Part shown: positions 48,796-60,309 of the stretch, in pieces
Position numbering within the stretch: the first letter of the stretch is position 1
Layout: every line of letters starts with the position of its first letter
NCBI GenBank assembly: GCA_973895155.1
Contig: OZ316894.1
Location: 12,090,001-12,154,000 of the forward strand
Direction: 5' to 3'
Origin: Marsupella aquatica
Lineage: Eukaryota; Marchantiophyta
DNA: 64,000 nucleotides
Made by a program: the position numbers and the translations under genes
The notes under the pieces: model-generated
The model's input: the letters and a program-made list of their open reading frames with translations, nothing else
Database searches by the model: none
Told to the model about the DNA's origin: nothing

Positions 48796-49750
48796 AGGAT
48801 GCCGTCAAGGCCTTTCAGTTTTTTTCAATTGCTTGCCACACGTAAGGGACTACCACAATGCGTTCCAAAGCAGAAGTTTACATAGTAAGGGTCACAAATG
48901 GATCGCAAACCCCTCCTGTACTCTTCTCTGAAGGATACTTATGAGCCACTGGGCACACTTCCACCGAAAGTTAAGAATAACTAGAGACACCTTACGTTAA
49001 CGAGCATTAAGTATGCAAAAGTTAACTATTCACAATTTGGTACCACCAGAACTTGTGTCTTAAAATTACTCCCCAGTCCCAAGATCAAACTTCCTCGCCG
49101 TTTTGACACACGGTGAAAAGTTTTGAAATAATATATTGTCCATTCTGTGTTTACTGCCCATTAGCAGCCTCTCCTGCCAATCCGCCTTGTAGTACCCGTC
49201 CGAGAGATTGTGGCAGAAAGAGTTAACTCATGGACTCTGACACTGAGAATAGCTTGTTTCCTTCCAATATGTTGGAGCTTTTAATTTCTCTGGAAACATC
49301 TGCAAGTGTTCTCAAGCTGTGTGCTTGCCTGCACTAGCTTTCTGCATTGTTGCAGCCCCCAAATAAGATTGACTTCGCTTTTATTATAGATCCTTCACGC
49401 AGGAATTGCCCTCATTCTCTCGACTATATTTCTCTCAAATCAGTCCGACATCTTCGTTTTAATTGTTTCTTTCGTTTGCAATGGAAATTTGCAAACGATC
49501 CTTCACCATCAACAGTGATCTGAAAATTCCGTGTAAAGCAGCTTTTTGCATTAACTCCTCTGTAAGTTTGGTTATGTCGTGGACGAAATGGGTCTGCATG
49601 GACCTGAACGCAGTGCTTGGTCCAATGGTCCCTCATTTGTGTGTCTTTTGCCTTGGCTGGACTAGTCTTTCTAAAAATTCATTGCCTACTTTTTCTTTGA
49701 ACCATGTCCAACCTGACACAAAAGGCTCCACAAAAAATCTAGTCGTTATG
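48796..49750. repeat. Duplicated 5' flank of GDSL gene C
   Basis: Collinear with 53517-54212 upstream of D (shared: GCGTTCCAAAGCAGAAG, GGTCACAAATGGATCG, GAGAGATTGTGGCAGAAAGAG, CCTGACACAAAAGGCTCCAC). A minus-strand open frame at 49424-49636 has a partly conserved counterpart there; it is discussed as a finding but not called a gene. Confidence 0.75.
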
Positions 49751-49799
49751 TTGAAGTTTTTCGAAGACCCACGTCATTGTCAGATCTAATGAAAGCTCG

Positions 49800-51185
49800 G
49801 TCCACTTTGGGGACAGTGTATGCCAGTGACAACTGCATTGTGGAAGGCCCCCACCCATTACTTTAGCCTGACGATTTTGCAGCAAATCACGGTGAGTTCT
49901 CAGAATGATGATAACATTAACAATTGAATTGAGTTGCTTCTACATTGATTGTTTTTACTTTTAGAGACGAATAACGTGGAATAGAGAAAAGGGAGAGCCA
50001 GGACAACCTTGGAATCCTCTATAGCATTGCAGAGAAGCTAGGAAGCCCTTCACAATTGGGTTTAGGAGAGTTTAGAAAGGCAGTTGTGAACTTGTTCACT
50101 TAAAATATATCTTCAGCCTGTTGGGTTGAGAATTCACAAAACAACCCTGTCTTGAAGAAAAGCAGGTGCACACGAATTTTTCGTGAATCGCATTATTCTG
50201 CTTTGGACACATCACCAGCTAGCTACATATCTGCAATGGATCGATCGATGACAAATATATTGAATTGGTAGCTGTCCAGTGCCTCTAGACAAGAATCGAG
50301 ACAACACACGTAGTTCAAATACACATATAATCTGCGCACTAGTGCAAACATAAGCAATCATAAATTGGGGCGCAACGTTAAAATGTTGGGAAGAAGCTCG
50401 CATGCTGAAACAGGAACGGTGTTAAACATCTTCAGCTTTCAGGCCCGTGCCATGCAAGGATTCAGTTTTATGTCTGCCACGAGATGCTGACTTGGGATCA
50501 GGGCTACCTGACCTAGTTGTTGCCGCAGCTGTAGATTTCATATCATCGTGCATATATGTTGAGAATCCATAAAACTATTCATCTTACTACCAAACGGCAG
50601 CATGCACTACTGCTCGGGAGAGAGAAATGAAATTGCTGGCGTCGCTTAATAGTGCTGATGAAGTTACTTAAGGTTGGTCAAGGTGGATCGATCCCAGCTT
50701 AATTGCAATTGTGGGTCACTGTCTTGGGTGTTTTGTGTAGCAAGAACTTTGACTAAATGCGGCAAGGGTGACTGGCAAAAAGAGTAAAAGGATGACTGGA
50801 ATGGAGCGAACTAGAAATCTGCTGTCTAACATTGGAGGAATGGGGAAATTACTCCTTTAGCTCGACGATTCTCTCGATTTTCGGTTTTGTTTATCATCTT
50901 CCGAGACCCCAATTATTCCCCTCTTGCTACGGATTTGGGTGGATTGGAGCGGATTGGAGTGGATTAAAGAAGAAATAGGAGGAAGGAGAGTGATCGGCTG
51001 GAACCGCGAGAGCCTTATCGGTGAGATTATAGAATTGCAGGTTCTGTTCCTCGACGGTATATAGATAGTACTCCAACCATAGCAATATGAAGTCCAACCC
51101 ATATCTCTCCGCCCTCCAAAATTGTTTGTGTTAAAGTCTATACGCAAGAATTGAACTAATGTTTCTACTAGCTTCCATCTAATGT
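49800..51185. other. Spacer between the C and D duplication units
   Basis: No supported gene. It appears unique within the window, with only short open frames. GGATTGGAG-type phrases repeat near 50943-50960. Confidence 0.5.
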
Positions 51186-51189
51186 ACTG

Positions 51190-51857
51190 GTGGCAAGTAC
51201 ATTGTTATCAAAACTGGTACTGCTAGCGTATTGCACTATGAGACCTGACTACTATGTTCTGGGCTGGAGAGGTCCTCTGATCGACCTCATCGAGAGACCT
51301 TACCCTCAAAGGAACACGACTCCTGTACCCCTCCATGTCTTATTTACAGGGAGTTACTGTAGAGAGTGGTTCCCTGTCTGTCACTAAGGAAATGTTATTA
51401 ACAGGATATGTTTCTATAATTTGACGTCAAGGCTCTGACCGAATTGGCGAGCTATCAGTGTGTATGTGGAAACAGGCTGATAGCACATGAAGAAAACGTG
51501 ACAATTGCATCCAATTCCCCAAAGAAATGAAAATTTTGGTGTCCTTCTTCAGTCAATTCATCGACCTATCTGCAACATCGAATTCTCTATCGAGTTTAGC
51601 AATTCCCCGGCCCATTTAGAATCTCCACGTCCGAGAGTAGATCTTCGTTAGCAGGACTCGAAAACTAAATTGCTGATGCAGTGCACAGATATCCACAGAA
51701 CGACGAATTGATGATTGCATTCAATGATTAATGCAAAATCCACCGAGGCCCTACTTTGCCTCGTGCCAATCTCTACACCAATCTTATATCTTGACTACAA
51801 TTCTCAACGAAAGAGTAAGTTGAGCTCCTCTCAGCTACATACAATAGCACAATCCAA
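51190..51857 (-). repeat. Duplicated 3' flank of GDSL gene D
   Basis: Homologous to the flanks after B and C, including GGTCCTCTGATCGACCTCAT and GGTTCCCTGTCTGTCA-type phrases. Confidence 0.75.
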
Positions 51858-53249
51858 TCAACCAAACAGGTTGTTACACTTATCAGGATAGGCTTGTTGC
51901 AATTTCACTTTCGGCCCGAACTTGGAAAAGTCGAGGTTGCAGAGGGCAGTATAATTAACGGGATTGTCGGTGTACTTGCCACTCAAAGCAAACATCGAAA
52001 TCGTCCGGTAGACCTGCTCAGTGAAATGTATAGCTGCAAATCCCATGCAAATACAGGATTTCAGAATGCGCAGGGTATTATCGGTTCTCAAACGGAAGTA
52101 CTGTAGATGACTTCTTGAAGAACACTACACCGACTATTCCTCCTGAAAATTAAAATGAAATGAAATGAGAAGAAAAGGTCTCGTACCATCCCAGATAACG
52201 TATTCGTCCGGGTTAGAGCAGACGTTGGAGCCGTTTTGTGGGTGGCCGCATGTGACAGCCGGATTGTAATTCAACGATCCTACTCCAGGAGCTCCGCAGC
52301 ATGCTGTGAGCGTCAAGTTGGGGTTGAATCCGTAGGTCGTAGGGTTCTTGAGGATTTCCAGGTGCACAGCGTAAACGTCGAATAGCGAGATGGACGCATC
52401 TGGTAGTGCTTTGCGCAAAGCCTGAATGGTGCGATTCAGTCCAGCGTTGTATCCCGAGGACAACTTGTTCACGGCAGTAATGCAGCCCAAGCTGTCTTTC
52501 GGCTCCTTGGAATTCCGGTCGACGGTGAGGACGACGGTGGCACAGCCCTGTGCTGGAATGTTGAAAAGCAGGAATTTCCTCGCCGATTGTGCGTAGAGAG
52601 TCTGGATTGCGGCGGACACATTTCCCAGAGCTGCAGGTATTGTTGTATTTATGATCGATTCGACTGAATCATTATGTTCGAGTGCATTGAGCACATCATT
52701 AAATCCCGCTGTGATCGTGTAAAGCCAGCCCGGATACGGATCTCCCACGGGCAAGTCGCGAATGAAATTTCGGCAAGGCTTCCCCTCCAGTTCCGTGTTC
52801 GACGCTGCGGTTTTAAACCTGATGAAGTTGGCTACCTGGAATGGATTCACTGAGTACGGTACGCGGGCTATCGGCGACGGAGCAGCAGTTGCTGCAGCCA
52901 CGGCCAAGTTGATTCCGTATTTGTAATTGAACGCAGTAGTTGCGAAATAGCCGTCCAGAAGAGGCTTGCGGAAGGCCAGGGAGAAAAAGTCAGGCACTAG
53001 ACGTCCATTGGAGAAGCGTCTGGCCGGCTTTCCGAAGAAAGTCTGTCCGTATGGACTGAATTCTGCATCAAAAATGTAAGGAAACGCATTGAGTGCGTTG
53101 CCGGTATCTGTAATTGAGTCTCCAAAGTTTGCGAATCCCGTAGGACACCTGCTGTCGAGCTTGGCTCCAACTGTAATGGACATCGCTGCCCCAAGGAGGA
53201 GAACCACCACCACCACAGCAGTGAAGCTCGTCTGAAAGGCTCCAGCCAT
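51858..53249 (-). CDS. GDSL/SGNH esterase-lipase, paralogue D
   Basis: Apparently intact copy with changes at conserved sites. Exons in reading order 53249-52187 and 52033-51858, 412 residues. Block I reads FANFGDSITDTGNA (Leu to Ile after the nucleophile Ser45). Block III reads TAGFNDV where A-C have GGND, so the Gly-x-Asn-Asp core is kept. Asp354/His357 are rebuilt across the intron (WDAIHFTE). Signal peptide about residues 1-29. The MAGAFQTSF start is used; an in-frame ATG at 53294 would add 15 residues before the signal peptide. The GGTGACAGG leader seen in the other copies is missing from its 5' flank. Confidence 0.92.
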
Positions 53250-53375
53250 CGCGATGTGCTGCCCAGTGCAATCTTTCTCTTGGCATAATGACATGTGGGG
53301 ACATAATTATATGATGTTGCATATGATGTTTCAAATAACAATCCTATGATGTTTCAAATGTGTTGCGTCATTCCT

Positions 53376-53516
53376 GGCGACACGACGGACTGCTTTGCCT
53401 GGGTCACGAGGTGATTGTGCATTAGGCGGCACGACGAATACTTTGCTTGGTCACGAGGTGATCTTAGATTAGGTGACGTGACAAATCCTGTGCTAAGTCA
53501 CGAGGTGATTTTACAA
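53376..53516 (-). repeat. Three-unit minisatellite upstream of GDSL gene D
   Basis: Same three-unit arrangement as before C: GGTCACGAGGTGAT-type units starting near 53376, 53423 and 53470. A TATA-like ATAATTATATGATG lies between it and the ATG. Confidence 0.8.
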
Positions 53517-54212
53517 GAGGATGCCCCCAAGGCCATTTAGTTTTTTTTATTGTCTCCCACACCTAAGGGGCGTACGGCCAATCAAAGCGTTCCAAAGCAG
53601 AAGCTTATATCGGGTCACAAATGGATCGTGTAGTTTCTCTGTCAGGATAGTTATGCTGCCTATCCGCGTTGCAGTATCCGCCCGAGAGATTGTGGCAGAA
53701 AGAGTTAACTCGGGGAGACTGACACCGAGATCGAACAGCTTGTTGCCGTCCAGTGGGTTGGAGCTTTTTAGTTTCTCTGGAAACATCTGCAAGTGTTCTC
53801 AATTAGCTGTGTGCTTTGCTTGCACTCCTGCACTAGTGTCGCAGCCCCCACATAAAATTGACTTCTCTTTGATTATAGATCCTTCACGCAGAAATTGCCC
53901 CTATTCTCTCGACTATCTTTTCTCTCAAATCAGTCAGACATCTTCGTTTGAATCGTGTGCTTCGTTTGCAATGGGAATTTGCAAAACATCCTTCTACACT
54001 GATCTGAAATTTCCTTTCAAAGCAGCTCTTTGCATCAACTCCTCCGCTTTGTCCTGTCGTCGACGAAATGGATCTTCGTGGACCTGAACGCAGTGCTTGG
54101 TCCCTCCTTTTGTGTGCAGTTTCTCTTGGCTGGACTAGTCTTTCCAAAGATTCTTTTCCTACTTTTTCTCTGAACCATGTCCAACCTGACACAAAAGGCT
54201 CCACAAAAAGAT
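53517..54212. repeat. Duplicated 5' flank of GDSL gene D
   Basis: Collinear with the C flank (48796-49750), but with internal deletions and ending abruptly at about 54212 where the coding sequence of E begins. Confidence 0.75.
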
Positions 54213-55085
54213 GTTGGACTTGTTGGACGCATCTGGTAGTGCTTTGCGCAAAGCCTGAATTGTGCGATTCAGTCCAGCGTTGTATCCCGAGGACAACTGG
54301 TTAACGGCAGTAATGCAGCCCAAGCTGTCTTTCGGCGCTTTGGAATTCCGCTCTATCGTGAGGAGGGATGTGATACAGCCCTGTGGTGGAAGGTTGAAAA
54401 GCAGGAATTTCCTCGCTGAGTGCGCGTAAGGAGTTTGGATTGCGGCGGACACATTTCCCAGAGCTGAAGGTATAGTTGTATTCGTAATCGATTCCACTGA
54501 ATCATTATGTAGGACTGCATTGAATACATCATTAAATCCCGCTGCGATCGTGTAAAGCCAGCCCGGATACGGATCTCCCACTGGCAAATCGCGAATGAAA
54601 TTTCGGCAAGGCTTCCCCTCCAGTTTCGTGTTTGACGCTGCGGTTTTAAACCTGATGAAGTTGGCTAATTGGAATGGATTGACTGAGTACGGTACGCGGG
54701 CTAACTGCGACGGAGCAGCCGTTGCTGCAGAAAACACGGCCAAGTTGATTCCGTATTCGTAATTGAACGCAGTAGTTGCGAAATAGCCGTCCAGAAGAGG
54801 CTTGCGGAAGGCCAGGGAGAAAAAGTCGGGCACGAGACGTCCATCCGAGAAGCGTTTGGCCGGCTTGCCAAAGAAGGTCTCTCCATATGGACTGAATTCT
54901 GCATCGAAATTGTAAGGGAACGCATTGAGTGCGTTGCCGGTGTCTGTCATTGAGTCCCCAAAGTTTGCGAATCCCGTAGGACACCTGCTGTCGAGCTTGG
55001 CTCCAGCTCTGATGGGCAGCGCTGCCCTGAGGATGAGAACCACGACCGCCACAGCAGGGAACCTCGACTGAGAGGCTCCAGCCAT
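54159..55085 (-). pseudogene. Truncated GDSL esterase-lipase, paralogue E
   Basis: Starts normally (MAGASQSRF, signal peptide, FANFGDSMTDTGNA with Ser45, AAGFNDV) and stays open, but homology stops after ALPDAS, about residue 288. Beyond that the frame runs about 20 residues through the D 5' flank to a stop at 54159. It lacks the CCGAPG segment, the intron, exon 2 and the Asp-x-x-His block, so it cannot form the catalytic triad. The junction lies at about 54212-54224. The 308-residue frame may still be transcribed because its promoter side, TATA-like box and minisatellite are intact. Pro replaces Leu in QTLYAQSARKF, another sign of relaxed constraint. Confidence 0.88.
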
Positions 55086-55201
55086 CGCGAGGCCCTGCCT
55101 AGCGGGATCACTCTCTTGGTATAATGATTAGTGGGGCACAACGAACCTGTCACCAAGAACAAACACAATTATATAATGTTCAAATGTGTTGCTTGATTCC
55201 A

Positions 55202-55345
55202 TGCGACACGACGAATGCTTGATTTGCTTGGTCAAGAGGTGATTTTACATTAGGCGACATGACGTATACTTTGCTTGGTCACGAGGTGGTTGTAGATTAG
55301 GTGCCGTGACAAATCCTTTGCTAAGTCACGAGGGGATTTCACATC
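55202..55345 (-). repeat. Three-unit minisatellite upstream of GDSL pseudogene E
   Basis: Third instance of the block before C and D; units near 55202, 55254 and 55302 with TTGCTTGGTCACGAGGTG cores. A clear TATATAA at about 55170-55176 (minus strand) lies between it and the start codon. Homology with the other 5' flanks ends near 55452. Confidence 0.78.
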
Positions 55346-55459
55346 ATGAGGATGCCCCAATGGCCATTCAGTTGTTTTCAATTGTTTTCCACCCCTAAGC
55401 GACGGTCATTCTAGAAGTTAGCACAAAAAGGGTCACAAATGGATCGTAGTGTCCCCTAG

Positions 55460-57730
55460 TCTTATCTTTGACTTGTATCCATAGGTAAGATGATAAAGAC
55501 CAGACGAAAGCCTTTTGCAAAAGACTGTTCCTCGTATCATTGTGCCCCCATTCTTGTATTGGTATTCATTTTCAGTTTTATCCTTATTAGTTTTGTCTTT
55601 GTGTATTGTATTAGTTTTGTCTTTGTCTTGAATTATTGTCTAAAAATTTCAGTCTAAAAGTTTGACCCCAACTGACCCCAACTCTATCTTACGTTTGCTC
55701 TTTATAAATAAGATGAGACCATATGAGCCATAAACCCTGTTGCATCAATCTAGTCTGGGGGGTTATGAGATTTCAGCCCCTAGTTAGGCCACCTCTAGAT
55801 CCAGGCACAATTTTTATGTCAAAAATAGAGCAAAACTAGACTCCTGGCTCATTGTCATTAATCCATGGGCACTTGTGCTTCACTGCCTTCATTCAATTAC
55901 CCCGTTGGCGCCAGGGGTTACCGTACACATTATCATATATTGAAGGGCCATTGAAAGAAACCACCTATAGAGGTGTACTAAACAAATGATAGAAGTGGCC
56001 CTGCCAGGTAGTATTGGGTTTTCCTACCCCAAAAGTGGTACTCCTAAATGCCCATCTCTTGTGGAAAACCAAAGGGCTCTCTTCTATGTGAATCTAAGGT
56101 TGATTCATTTGTTTGGTATGGACTGGGTGTGAAGTTGATACTTAGAATCATGTTGCATAAGATATAAGTGCCTGGTATCATGAAAGGCTAATAAGTTTCA
56201 AATTCATTTGGTGTGTTTGACAAGTGTTAGTACCACACTCACACCAGACCACCGGTCCCCACTGTACCCAGGTTGCAACACCCCTAAATCACGGTCTTCC
56301 AATTTTGACTGCCGTGGCTTACTGGCAGTTGTGTGCTCCAGAAAGTAGTGACACAGCTTGCCAAGACCAATCAGAGGTTGTGATCAGTTGTGTCAGTTTT
56401 GATTGAATGTCTCAGAGTGTCCTTTCAAATTTCTCTACAAAACGAGGTACAAGATTTTAAAATGAGATATTAGAATTGAGAGACAAATGCCCTCTAATAG
56501 ATGTTCAAAGGTCTACTGACATTGTCTTTAAATTACAAGATTGCCACTGTTTTATTGTATTTACAAATATGTAATGGTTTTTGTATGTTGTTCCCTTGGT
56601 TACATTGCTGAACTTGTTGTCCCGCTTGTTGGCCATATACAAAACAATGGCATATTTGTAAATACAAAACAAACTTGTGGCACTATATAATTGTCAATTA
56701 GAATATATGTAGTGACAAAGTACTTAAAAGTTGATCTCTAAATATGTTGTGCCAACATGACCAAAATAGTGGCTCCTTCCTTTCAAAGCCCACAAATGCT
56801 CTACAGAGACATTCAAAGCATGTAATCTGTTTAGTCGTTACTCTTCAACTGCCCAGGTGGTGATATTGTTGAGATTTTGTTAGCCACACATACCCACCAT
56901 TCTCCCACTTCTTCTACACAGTCTACCCACCATGTAGAAATTCTGAAGTTGCGTTAGGTGGCAGTATATGTGGTGAGATATTTTGTTTGCACAAAGAAAC
57001 CAGGACACAATGGTGAAGAGTCAGGTTCAAACTCGCATGTGGTTCCTTATGCGGCTGGCAGATTTTGTTGTGTGATGACAGGTGAGACTAAGGGGGCAGC
57101 AACTTAGGTCTGGCCTGAACCTAAGGTGCTGGCACCAAACTTGCTAGCAAAGCACAAGTGGGAGTGTCCTCAAATTGATTACTCTCCGGTAATTGATAAA
57201 TTATGTTGATTGTGTTGTAAGTGTTTTTTTTTTTGTGGAATCAGAATTATTAATGGCACTGAAAAGGATGTTTAGACAAATTTATCAGAAGTAAATGATG
57301 CATAATGATCAAATTACCTTTTATTGGTTTTCACTAATGAAATTTGAAAGGTAATCAGGATAGGTTGAATTCTAACCTGGCTTGACATTGTGTAAATAGG
57401 CGGGGAGGTCTGGGCATGTGTCAAATATGCAGTCATTGTAGGGCGGGGTATCTGATGTGGGTATCCACCTTGCATACGAGCTTGAATACAAGTCACACCT
57501 CCCTGTTCTTTTGGGCTTGTGGCATTTGGAAGCCTCCCTAGCTGTTCAATTATGGTGAAATTTTTCCATAACCATGAAATGGGCCTAAAGGTGACATTGT
57601 CGGAACCACCATGCACCTTTTCTGGGCCCAACCTGCCAGTGTCCCCACAACTTGTACACTCATGGTAATCAATCAACTTCTCGTAACAACTGGCGGCCTG
57701 GCCACTTCACTTATGCTCCACAACACTTCC
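55460..57730. other. Intergenic AT-rich region with no supported gene
   Basis: Contains short repeated phrases (TTAGTTTTGTCTTTGT at 55590 and 55610), a piece similar to the 28-kb repeat (CCCCAACTCTATCTTACGTTTG near 55675) and a fragment at 57556-57640 shared with 25388-25475. No coding or RNA gene recognised. Confidence 0.5.
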
Positions 57731-57734
57731 ACTC

Positions 57735-58454
57735 TATTGAAAAAAGACGATATACACAATGACAAGCCCATGATCTTCCAATGCACAGTAGTGGACACCG
57801 AGAGATACATGGTTTACTTCAACTGAAGCTAGGTCCACGGGAACACACAAAGAGCTTTACTGCACTCTAGGCCCATTGGCAATACTGAGTCTCCGCAATA
57901 CAAGATCTCCCTATCTCTCAATTGGCTTTGTAGCAATGAGCCTGAACTTGGGGGGGGGGGGGGGGTCACTTCCACGGAAGTGGCACATCACGTGCGACAA
58001 AGCATAGGCCCATTTAAATGGGTGTGACGGAAGACTTCCAAAGTTTGGTGAAAGAACACATAGGGCGTGTTTTATTGACTGGTCGACTTTAAAGAACACA
58101 TAGGCCTATTTAATTGTAAAAAATACTTTATTTAAAGTTTTTAGGGGTTTTTTAATAAAAAAATGTCAACAAACAATTTAAAAAAGGGTTTTGCAAAAAA
58201 ATAAAATTTCACTTATAAGTTAGGGGGGTCAAACCCTAAAACGTCGCACGTGATGTATGACCCTCCATATAGTGACCCCCGCCCCCCCCCCCCCCCAAGA
58301 GCCTGAATTCCTCTTATCCAAGCAAACATCTCTTGGGATATACCTGGGGATATAGTGTGCAACCTAGTTAACTTAATTTAGTCTGTGAGTAAGGTTAACC
58401 CTAACTATGATTATAGTTGTAACCCTACTTAGACCTAAGAATAAATGCCTAACA
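57735..58454 (+). mobile_element. Older copy of the copia-type LTR, split by a MITE
   Basis: Aligns from end to end with the solo LTR at 34819-35203: AGACGAT, ACAAGCCCATGA, GGTCCACGGGAACACACAA, GAGCTTTACTG, CTCCCTATCTCTCAA, CAATGAGCCT, ATATAGTGTGCAAC and AATGCCTAACA at the right end. The interruption is the 57947-58299 element. Flanks CACTC and CGCTC match at four of five bases, consistent with a decayed 5-bp duplication. No internal retrotransposon domain next to it. Confidence 0.75.
57947..58299. mobile_element. 353-bp MITE with poly-G ends and 8-bp duplication
   Basis: Starts CTT followed by 16 G and ends with a C-run plus AAG. Terminal inverted repeats continue inward with GTCACT and, some 20 bases on, CATCACGTGCGAC on both sides, about 55 bp in all. 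Flanked exactly by AGCCTGAA at 57939-57946 and 58300-58307. The related LTR at 34.8 kb is uninterrupted at this point, giving an empty site. An 8-bp duplication suits hAT or P-type transposases, but the G-run terminus is unusual and the superfamily is left open. Confidence 0.85.
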
Positions 58455-58884
58455 CGCTCAACATCACTTAGTATCGACAACATCGTGCAACAAATGGACA
58501 TTGGGCTAATTAATCATAATTCTAATCATGGATATATTGTGTCGTTGCTATGTTGGATGCAACTTCCTTGTCCCCACAACGGGCCCCACAATTAATATTC
58601 AGCAGTACCAAATAAAATTCAAATGTAATTTAAGAAATTGCAAAAGGTTCTTGCAACCAAAATAGTACCAAAATACTTTCTAATTACATTTCTTCCACCA
58701 CTTCTAGTGTCCCGGGGCTCTTTCACTCTTAGGTTTCCTCCCCTTGATTTGGTTGTTCGCCTCTGATATTGTGTCTCCTGGTTGGACGTCTTCCCGGACG
58801 GCTTTTGTTTTTTGTTTTTTTGGTCTCAAAAGGAAATGAATAAAAACACTTAGTAGACTCTCCCCACTTGAATGGGGACTCCAA

Positions 58885-60309
58885 TCAAGAACTATAATAC
58901 AGAGTGGCGCCACTTTTTAGAGTGGTTGTCATTCAAATTTGCAGGGCACAAAAATTAAAAATCTGGTCAAAGGTAAGCAATAGAGCCAAAATGTGAATTG
59001 AGTTTAGTGTGAGTCACAAAAAGCTGCACCAATGCCCAAACAAGCAAGAATAAATCACACGAGTGAAAGACTTTCACACAAGGCACAAGGATCAATGCAC
59101 GAGGATCAAGGACGAGACATCCATGCAAGTAAGTATTGTACATATTCATTGCACATATTCAATATTGTGTGCATCCTAATTTTGTGTAATACCGGTAAGA
59201 GTAGTTTAATTGCTAATAATATTTGAGTCATTAGATCAATAAAAAACTATTCCAATATTTGTTGTGATTTTCACATTCATTTGTAGTGTCATTTTTAATG
59301 CCAAAAAACAAAAATAATAAGGCCCAAAGACATAGTGAAGCGCATGGCATAGGCATTGATGGCAAGGTTTGGGCAAGGGGCACACTCGCAATGTAGGGTA
59401 GCCCCTCGATCTCACATGGGTGGGGAGGGGGGGCCGGCGAACAAGTGGAGTGATGGTGAATGTGAAAAAGAGAAGACCAAAAATAGGAAAATGGGGAAAA
59501 GGGGGAGGTTAAGGTTTAAAAGGAGCATAAGCGAAAAAAAGGGAAAAAAAAAACATCTCTCATTTTGTTATACTTTTGTGGTTGTCATAGCCCGTCTTTT
59601 GTGCGCTGACATCTTTTATTCAAGAATATTTTTGTACAAGGAAAAAAAAGAAAAAAAGAAAAGAGAACTTTTGTGGCTGCCGTAACCACTATTTTGCACA
59701 ATGATATCTTTCACTCAACAAAAGTTTTTGTGCAACAATATATTTTAACATTTATTTATTTTTCAACCATATCTTTTGCACCATGATATATTTCTCAACA
59801 ACATCTTTAACCAAACAACATTTTTTATGCAACACACGGGGATTGAAAGGATACCGACACAATGGTCATCTTTGCTAAACCCTAAACCTGAAACCGATAC
59901 TATAATGTTGTGGCAATTATAAAGTGGTCGTCATTCAAATGCAGGGGCATTTTGGGTAAAAAAGAAAAACAAAGACAAGGACTCGCTCCTTCTTTCCTTG
60001 ACTTTTTATTTCATAACATTTTTCACATAACGACAGCTTAGGTGAAATGACACCTTTTTTCTTATAACATCTGTTACTTCACAATATCTTTGGCAAAATG
60101 ACACTTTTTTCTTAACAACATATTTCACATAATGACTTCTTTTTTCTTAACGACATCTTTTTACTTCATGACATCTTTCACATAACAACATCTTGGGCTA
60201 CATGAAATCTTTTCTCTTAACAACCTCTTGGCCAACACAACATCTTTTTTTCTCAATGATATCTTGGCCGACACGACTTCTTTTGTGCAACGCATGAGTA
60301 TTGAGCTAG
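58885..60309 (+). mobile_element. Candidate non-autonomous Helitron
   Basis: The left end TCAAGAACTATAATACAG follows an A; the right end has GTGCAACGCATGAG, then TATTGAG and CTAG at 60306-60309 followed by T. TC start, CTAG end and A/T insertion flanks are the Helitron signature; the hairpin is weaker than at 34.1 kb. 59700-60280 is a pyrimidine-rich array like that at 33.7-34.1 kb. A phrase near the left end (GTGGTTGTCATTCAAATT) recurs near 59922, suggesting a nested or partly duplicated copy. No Rep/helicase coding sequence. Confidence 0.55.
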
